A stretch of 64,000 nt of DNA, from the NCBI GenBank assembly GCA_030835825.1, contig JAURRA010000028.1, positions 29,297 through 93,296 on the forward strand. The letters run 5' to 3'. Source of the stretch: Flavobacteriaceae bacterium (lineage in GTDB: Bacteria > Bacteroidota > Bacteroidia > Flavobacteriales > Flavobacteriaceae). Each line of letters opens with the position of its first letter. The stretch's first letter is position 1. Under the pieces are notes generated by a model that did not search any database, was not told where the DNA came from, and saw only the letters and a list, made by a program, of their open reading frames with translations. Below are positions 60,130 to 64,000 of this stretch, piece by piece. The position numbers and the translations under genes are program-made.

Positions 60130-62157
60130 ATGTCATCAAAAATTCAATTGGCCTTTTGGTCTATTTTTCTATTAACACTAGCCTCATGTAACCAACCTAA
60201 TCCTGAGGATCAGGAAAAAGAGCGTATTGCTGCAGCAGTAGAGCTACTAGTATCTCAAATGACCACTGATGAAAAAATTGGTCAAATGACTCAAGTCGAT
60301 ATGCGCATGATTGACACCATTAGCGATATCGGTGACTTATTTATAGGTTCGATATTGAGTGGTGGAGGTTCAGTGCCACCAGATAATTCGCCGAAAGGAT
60401 GGGTCAATATGATCAATAAATTCCAAAAACAAGCTCTTGATACCCGTCTTAAAATACCTCTGATTTACGGTATCGATGCCGTTCACGGACACAATAACGT
60501 GGTCGGGGCTACCATTTTCCCGCACAATTTGGCTTTGGGCTGTTCAAATGACTCAGACTTAGTCTATCGAGTCAATCAAGCCACGGCAACCGAAGTAGCA
60601 GCTACTGGTATTCATTGGACCTTTGCGCCTTGTATTGCTGTTCCTCAAGACCCAAGATGGGGGCGTTTCTATGAAGGCTTTGGCGACAACACCGCTCTGG
60701 TTGATGGCTTGACCGCTGCGGCTATTGAAGGTTTCGAAGATCCGTTATCAAAGATTGACGGCCGACAAATTGCTGGATGTGCCAAGCATTTTATTGGTGA
60801 TGGAGCCACTTCATTTGGATCGGGAACTAGGGTAGAAGGGATTCATACGTATTATTTGGATCGCGGTGATGCTGTTATGACCGAAGCTGAGATGCGTGAG
60901 AAATATTTACCACCATATATTACTGCCATTGCTTCAGATGTGAAAACCGTCATGATGAGTTTCAACAGCTTTAATGGTGAAAAATGTCATGGGAGTAGTT
61001 ATCTGATACAAGATTTGTTAAAAGGTGAATTAGGATTCGAAGGATTTATTATTTCCGATTGGGCTGGAATTGACGAAATTACAGGCGATTATAAATCAGA
61101 CATTATTAACGGCGTTAATGCTGGTATTGATATGGTTATGGTGCCTGGTAACCTTTTTGGTCAAGAGCATTATAAGACCTTTATCACATTGTTTAAAGAG
61201 GCAGTGGCCGAAGGATCCATTAAGCAGGAGAGATTGGATGATGCTGTTAGACGTATTTTGACTGTAAAGTATGAAATTGGTCTGTTTGATGAGCCATATA
61301 CGTCGGATCAGTTTGTGGCTGAAGTGGGCTCGGAAGATCATAGAGCTCTTGCCCGCGAGGCGGTTCAAAAAAGTACTGTAGTGCTCAAAAATACAGAAGC
61401 AATATTGCCTTTGTCAAAACAAGATCAAATTACGGTAGTGGGTTCGGCTGCTAATAATTTAGGTATGCAAAACGGTGGATGGACTGTGGAATGGCAAGGT
61501 TACTTTACACCTGATTTTCATTTTCTTGATGATAATGACGACGGTCAAATCAGTGAATCCGAATACCTGACTCAAATCCCCATGGTATATGGATCTAAAT
61601 TCGATTTGGCATTGTGGTCGGGTGTTTATGCAGGTTTGGACACTAATAGTGATAAACTCTTGTCGTCGGATGAATATGCCATGATTAAAACCAACCTTCC
61701 TTTTCAACCTGAAGGCACTTCAATTTTGCATGGTTTAGAAAAATTGGGTATGCCAAAACAAATTACATATAATCCCAATGCGTCTGAGCTGCCGTCAGGT
61801 CAAACTATAGTGGCTGTTGTGGGAGAATATCCATATGCAGAAGGTTATGGTGATGATCCTGCATTACAGCTCAACACCTTTGATACGCTGGTTTTAGAGC
61901 GTGCTTTTGCCTCTGGCAATAAAGTTATTGTTGTTTTGGTTTCTGGACGTCCTCTCCACATGGATGCACACTTCGAACAAGCCGATGGTGTTGTGGCAGC
62001 ATTTTGGCCTGGTATGGCTGGAGAAGGGGTTGCTGATGTGCTTTATGGCGATTTCAATCCAACGGCAAGATTGAGTTTTGCTTGGTATAAAGACTTGGGA
62101 TTAGACGACACCAAAAAAGCTGTATTGTACGATTTTGGGGCAGGGTTGAGCTATTAA
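60130..62157 (+). CDS. GH3 beta-glucosidase with inserted EF-hand pair
   Basis: A 675-residue family 3 exo-acting beta-glucosidase with lipobox LASC (Cys20) but no acidic export signal after it, which suggests the periplasmic face. The catalytic nucleophile is Asp310 in FIISDWAGID; the likely acid/base is Glu571 in VGEYPYAEGYGDDP. Between the two domains, WTVEWQG leads into an extra segment of about 69 residues (458-526) where GH3 proteins usually have about ten. It contains two EF-hand loops at 467-478 and 504-515. It probably releases glucose from imported beta-1,3-glucan oligosaccharides, ending the locus. Confidence 0.93.
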   Translation: MSSKIQLAFWSIFLLTLASCNQPNPEDQEKERIAAAVELLVSQMTTDEKIGQMTQVDMRMIDTISDIGDLFIGSILSGGGSVPPDNSPKGWVNMINKFQKQALDTRLKIPLIYGIDAVHGHNNVVGATIFPHNLALGCSNDSDLVYRVNQATATEVAATGIHWTFAPCIAVPQDPRWGRFYEGFGDNTALVDGLTAAAIEGFEDPLSKIDGRQIAGCAKHFIGDGATSFGSGTRVEGIHTYYLDRGDAVMTEAEMREKYLPPYITAIASDVKTVMMSFNSFNGEKCHGSSYLIQDLLKGELGFEGFIISDWAGIDEITGDYKSDIINGVNAGIDMVMVPGNLFGQEHYKTFITLFKEAVAEGSIKQERLDDAVRRILTVKYEIGLFDEPYTSDQFVAEVGSEDHRALAREAVQKSTVVLKNTEAILPLSKQDQITVVGSAANNLGMQNGGWTVEWQGYFTPDFHFLDDNDDGQISESEYLTQIPMVYGSKFDLALWSGVYAGLDTNSDKLLSSDEYAMIKTNLPFQPEGTSILHGLEKLGMPKQITYNPNASELPSGQTIVAVVGEYPYAEGYGDDPALQLNTFDTLVLERAFASGNKVIVVLVSGRPLHMDAHFEQADGVVAAFWPGMAGEGVADVLYGDFNPTARLSFAWYKDLGLDDTKKAVLYDFGAGLSY

Positions 62158-62160
62158 TAC

Positions 62161-62658
62161 TCAAAGTAACCCACTGCGGAATTGCCATATTTGAGCGATG
62201 AAGAGTCCGAAATAAATCAGGCTAAGCACAAATTTCATCAAACTCGAAGCGAGGAAGCCCAAGAGTGCGCCAGTAGCCGATTTACTTGCTTTCCGATCAT
62301 TAGCGTTGTTAAGCAGTTCTCCTGCGTATGCTCCTAAAAATGTCCCAATGATAATTCCAAAAGGGATAGGAGACAGCAGGCCAACAATGAGCCCAATGAC
62401 ACTGCCAATCATCGATTGTTTACTTCCTCCAAATTTTTTGACCCCCAGTGCTGGTATCCAATAATCTAAAATTGTGACAGCTAACGCAATTGTGAAAGTA
62501 ATGCTGAGAAATGTCCAATCCCAGGGTATAGCATCTGTTATACTCAACATGAGCAAACCTATCCAACTTAATGGAGGCCCCGGTAGTATTGGTAAAAAAC
62601 TACCAATGACACCTAAAATCATAAAGCATAAACCGATAAAAATGAATAGCAAATCCAT
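62161..62658 (-). CDS. DUF456 membrane protein
   Basis: A 165-residue integral membrane protein with about four to five hydrophobic helices, including LPILPGPPLSWIGLLML and a Gly-rich FGIIIGTFLGAYAGELL segment typical of DUF456. The function is unknown. It is convergent with the GH3 gene (three bases between stops) and so outside the polysaccharide operon. Confidence 0.87.
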   Translation of the reverse strand: MDLLFIFIGLCFMILGVIGSFLPILPGPPLSWIGLLMLSITDAIPWDWTFLSITFTIALAVTILDYWIPALGVKKFGGSKQSMIGSVIGLIVGLLSPIPFGIIIGTFLGAYAGELLNNANDRKASKSATGALLGFLASSLMKFVLSLIYFGLFIAQIWQFRSGLL

Positions 62659-62746
62659 GGTATCATATTTTTATTTGACTAAAATTAAGCTTAATTTTCT
62701 AAATGAATCGAATTAAATAAAAATCGTAAATTTCAAAAAAAATAAG

Positions 62747-63205
62747 ATGCTCAGGCTGTTTCCGTGCTTTTTGGTGTTTTTTCTCATTATGAGCTGTTCG
62801 GAGTTTAATTTTAAAAAAACCGATCAAAGACAGCTATTAGAAAGTGAAAAGATGGCTATTGATTGGAATTCATTGGACCAATGGCCAACTTTCGAATCTT
62901 GCGATACTGATGAAAATCCTCAATCGCGATTAGAATGTCTCACTGCTACAATACAACTCCATTGCGAAGAAGGTTTTAAGTACTACGACTCTCATTTGAC
63001 AGATACCCTTTGGGTCAAACTAAATGTGTCAAACACAGGAGCAATCGCAATGACTTTTGTGCAAGAGGTGGACAGTTCGCTGGTAGCTGTTCTTGAAGAT
63101 TGTTCAGCAAGCCTGCCCGAGATTATGCCAGCATTAAAGCGTGGACAGCCCGTTAATTGCGAGCTTAAACTGCCTTTACTATTTCGAACACCTGATTTTC
63201 AATAA
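62747..63205 (+). CDS. Small lipoprotein with TonB-C-like ending
   Basis: A 152-residue lipoprotein (lipobox IMSC, Cys17). The mature part contains CDTDENPQSRLECLTATIQLHCEEGF and ends DCSASLPEIMPALKRGQPVNCELKLPLLFRTP. The ending resembles the TonB C-terminal domain pattern (a proline-rich loop followed by PALKRGQPV...LPI-F), without a periplasmic linker. It is 8 bases upstream of ruvC, an order I recall from related flavobacteria. Function is unknown. Confidence 0.72.
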   Translation: MLRLFPCFLVFFLIMSCSEFNFKKTDQRQLLESEKMAIDWNSLDQWPTFESCDTDENPQSRLECLTATIQLHCEEGFKYYDSHLTDTLWVKLNVSNTGAIAMTFVQEVDSSLVAVLEDCSASLPEIMPALKRGQPVNCELKLPLLFRTPDFQ

Positions 63206-63213
63206 TTCAATTT

Positions 63214-63765
63214 ATGAAAGAACAAATCATATTGGGGATTGACCCTGGAACAACCATCATGGGGTTTGGTGTAATACGCGTCAAGGGTAAAACCATGGAA
63301 TTTGTGCAACTGAATGAACTTAATCTGACCAAATATAGTGACCATTACCTCAAACTTAAACTGATTTTTGAGAGAACAATAGAGTTAATAGACACCTTTA
63401 ATCCAGATTCTATTGCCATTGAGGCTCCTTTTTTTGGCAAGAATGTTCAGAGTATGCTCAAGCTTGGTCGAGCGCAAGGCGTAGCCATGGCCGCTGGTCT
63501 TAGCCGCGAAGTACCTATCACGGAATATCTTCCTAAAAAAATTAAAATGGCGATAACTGGCAATGGTAATGCCAGCAAGGAGCAGGTGGCCAAAATGCTA
63601 CAAAGCATGCTAGGCTTAAAATCTTTACCCAAAAATCTTGATGCGACCGATGGACTAGCTGCTGCAGTATGTCATTTTTACAATCAAGATAAGCTAGGTG
63701 GTGATAAATCGTACTCGGGATGGAGCAGTTTTGTAAAACAAAATCAAGATAAATTAACTAAGTAA
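63214..63765 (+). CDS. ruvC: Holliday junction resolvase RuvC
   Basis: Resolves Holliday junctions in recombination repair. The 183-residue RNase H-like nuclease has Asp10 in ILGIDPGTTIMGFGV, Glu70 in IAIEAPFFGKN, and the C-terminal acidic pair Asp143/Asp146 in LDATDGLAAAVCHF, which together bind the catalytic metals. Length is normal. It is 10 bases upstream of the apparent hemW start. Confidence 0.95.
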   Translation: MKEQIILGIDPGTTIMGFGVIRVKGKTMEFVQLNELNLTKYSDHYLKLKLIFERTIELIDTFNPDSIAIEAPFFGKNVQSMLKLGRAQGVAMAAGLSREVPITEYLPKKIKMAITGNGNASKEQVAKMLQSMLGLKSLPKNLDATDGLAAAVCHFYNQDKLGGDKSYSGWSSFVKQNQDKLTK

Positions 63766-63775
63766 TCTTACGATC

Positions 63776-64000
63776 ATCGCTGGTATATACCTCCACATTC
63801 CGTTTTGCAAACAAGCATGTCACTATTGTGACTTTCACTTTTCTACTTCGCTAAAATACCAAAGCGAGTTAGTAGCAGCTATTCAAAAAGAATTACTGAT
63901 CCGATCGACGGTTTTTTCCGAAACAATTAGTACCATATATTTTGGAGGCGGAACACCAAGTATTCTGAGTATTGAAGAAATAGCAGCCATACTTGAGACC
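63776..64000 (+). CDS. hemW: HemW-like radical SAM protein (partial, cut by window end)
   Basis: The frame reads (M)AGIYLHIPFCKQACHYCDFHFSTSLKYQ and continues to the window end with YFGGGTPSILS. This is the start of the HemW/coproporphyrinogen-dehydrogenase-like radical SAM family, with CKQACHYC forming the cluster-binding CxxxCxxC. HemW is a haem chaperone. The codon at the conserved start is ATC (63776); an in-frame TAA at 63755 and the absence of ATG, GTG or TTG between leave no ordinary start. The gene may use a rare ATC start, or the base may be an error. Confidence 0.85.
   Translation, partial: MAGIYLHIPFCKQACHYCDFHFSTSLKYQSELVAAIQKELLIRSTVFSETISTIYFGGGTPSILSIEEIAAILET

Overview
The window is a chromosomal segment of a member of the phylum Bacteroidota, most likely a marine member of the Flavobacteriales. 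Evidence for this includes a SusC/SusD pair; a DNA polymerase III alpha subunit with a fused proofreading domain; L21 and S16 ribosomal proteins with C-terminal extensions; DUF3098, DUF3127, DUF4271 and DUF4296 genes in flavobacterial gene orders; and many copies of the Bacteroidota -7 promoter box TAnnTTTG just upstream of genes. Coding density is very high. Convergent genes repeatedly share stop-codon bases, and several genes appear to start with TTG, GTG or even ATC. No insertion sequence, prophage, CRISPR array or rRNA operon was seen.

Layout, left half. 1-5.5 kb: rplU-rpmA with a terminator, a DEAD-box helicase, ahcY, a phosphopantetheinyl transferase, and pnuC with a NadR-like kinase. 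5.5-8.6 kb: a TPP riboswitch controlling a TonB-dependent receptor, plus two lipoprotein genes on the other strand. 8.6-13.5 kb: greA with a structured leader, a HIT protein, a histidine kinase, a flavin reductase, a DUF3127 protein with an SSB-like tail, and an AtoE-type transporter. 13.5-16.8 kb: the minus-strand run ftsX-DUF3098-uppP-truB-tag. 16.8-30.5 kb: leuS, a zinc metallopeptidase, Lrp, a saccharopine dehydrogenase-like protein, pckA, hemD, DUF4271, a polyprenol-phosphate mannosyltransferase, pyrC, DUF4296, an epimerase and tyrS.

Layout, right half. 30.5-31.6 kb is an AT-rich pocket holding two unrecognised membrane or lipoprotein genes and 345 bases with no gene. 31.6-33.8 kb carries a CruF/CrtD-type carotenoid pair. 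33.8-45 kb contains a LuxE-like acyltransferase, a PhoB/PhoR-like two-component system, trmB, a LysE exporter, an alkyltransferase-like protein, an Fe-S/electron-transfer operon (mrp, nifU-type, ferredoxin reductase, ferredoxin), an SGNH esterase, an acyl-CoA dehydrogenase, rimM, rpsP and a lipoprotein. 45-51 kb: dnaE, trxA, a DUF58 protein, tRNA-Asp and a trailing hairpin cluster.

51.4-62.2 kb is a complete polysaccharide utilisation locus: SusC, SusD, two PKD-type surface lipoproteins (one with three tandem CBM-like modules), a GH16 endo-glucanase and a GH3 exo-glucosidase. The enzymes fit beta-1,3-glucan (laminarin) use: the GH16 would cut glucan, SusC/D would import oligosaccharides, and the GH3 would release glucose. 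The GH3 has an unusual insertion with two EF-hand loops. The window closes with a DUF456 membrane protein, a small lipoprotein, ruvC and the first 75 codons of hemW, which appears to begin with ATC.

The main leads for new biology are the EF-hand GH3 and modular binding protein of the glucan locus, the structured RNAs ahead of greA and behind tRNA-Asp, the terminator touching rimM, the SSB-tailed DUF3127 protein, the thiamine-linked PnuC/kinase neighbourhood and the AT-rich pocket at 30.5-31.6 kb. None is proven by sequence reading alone.
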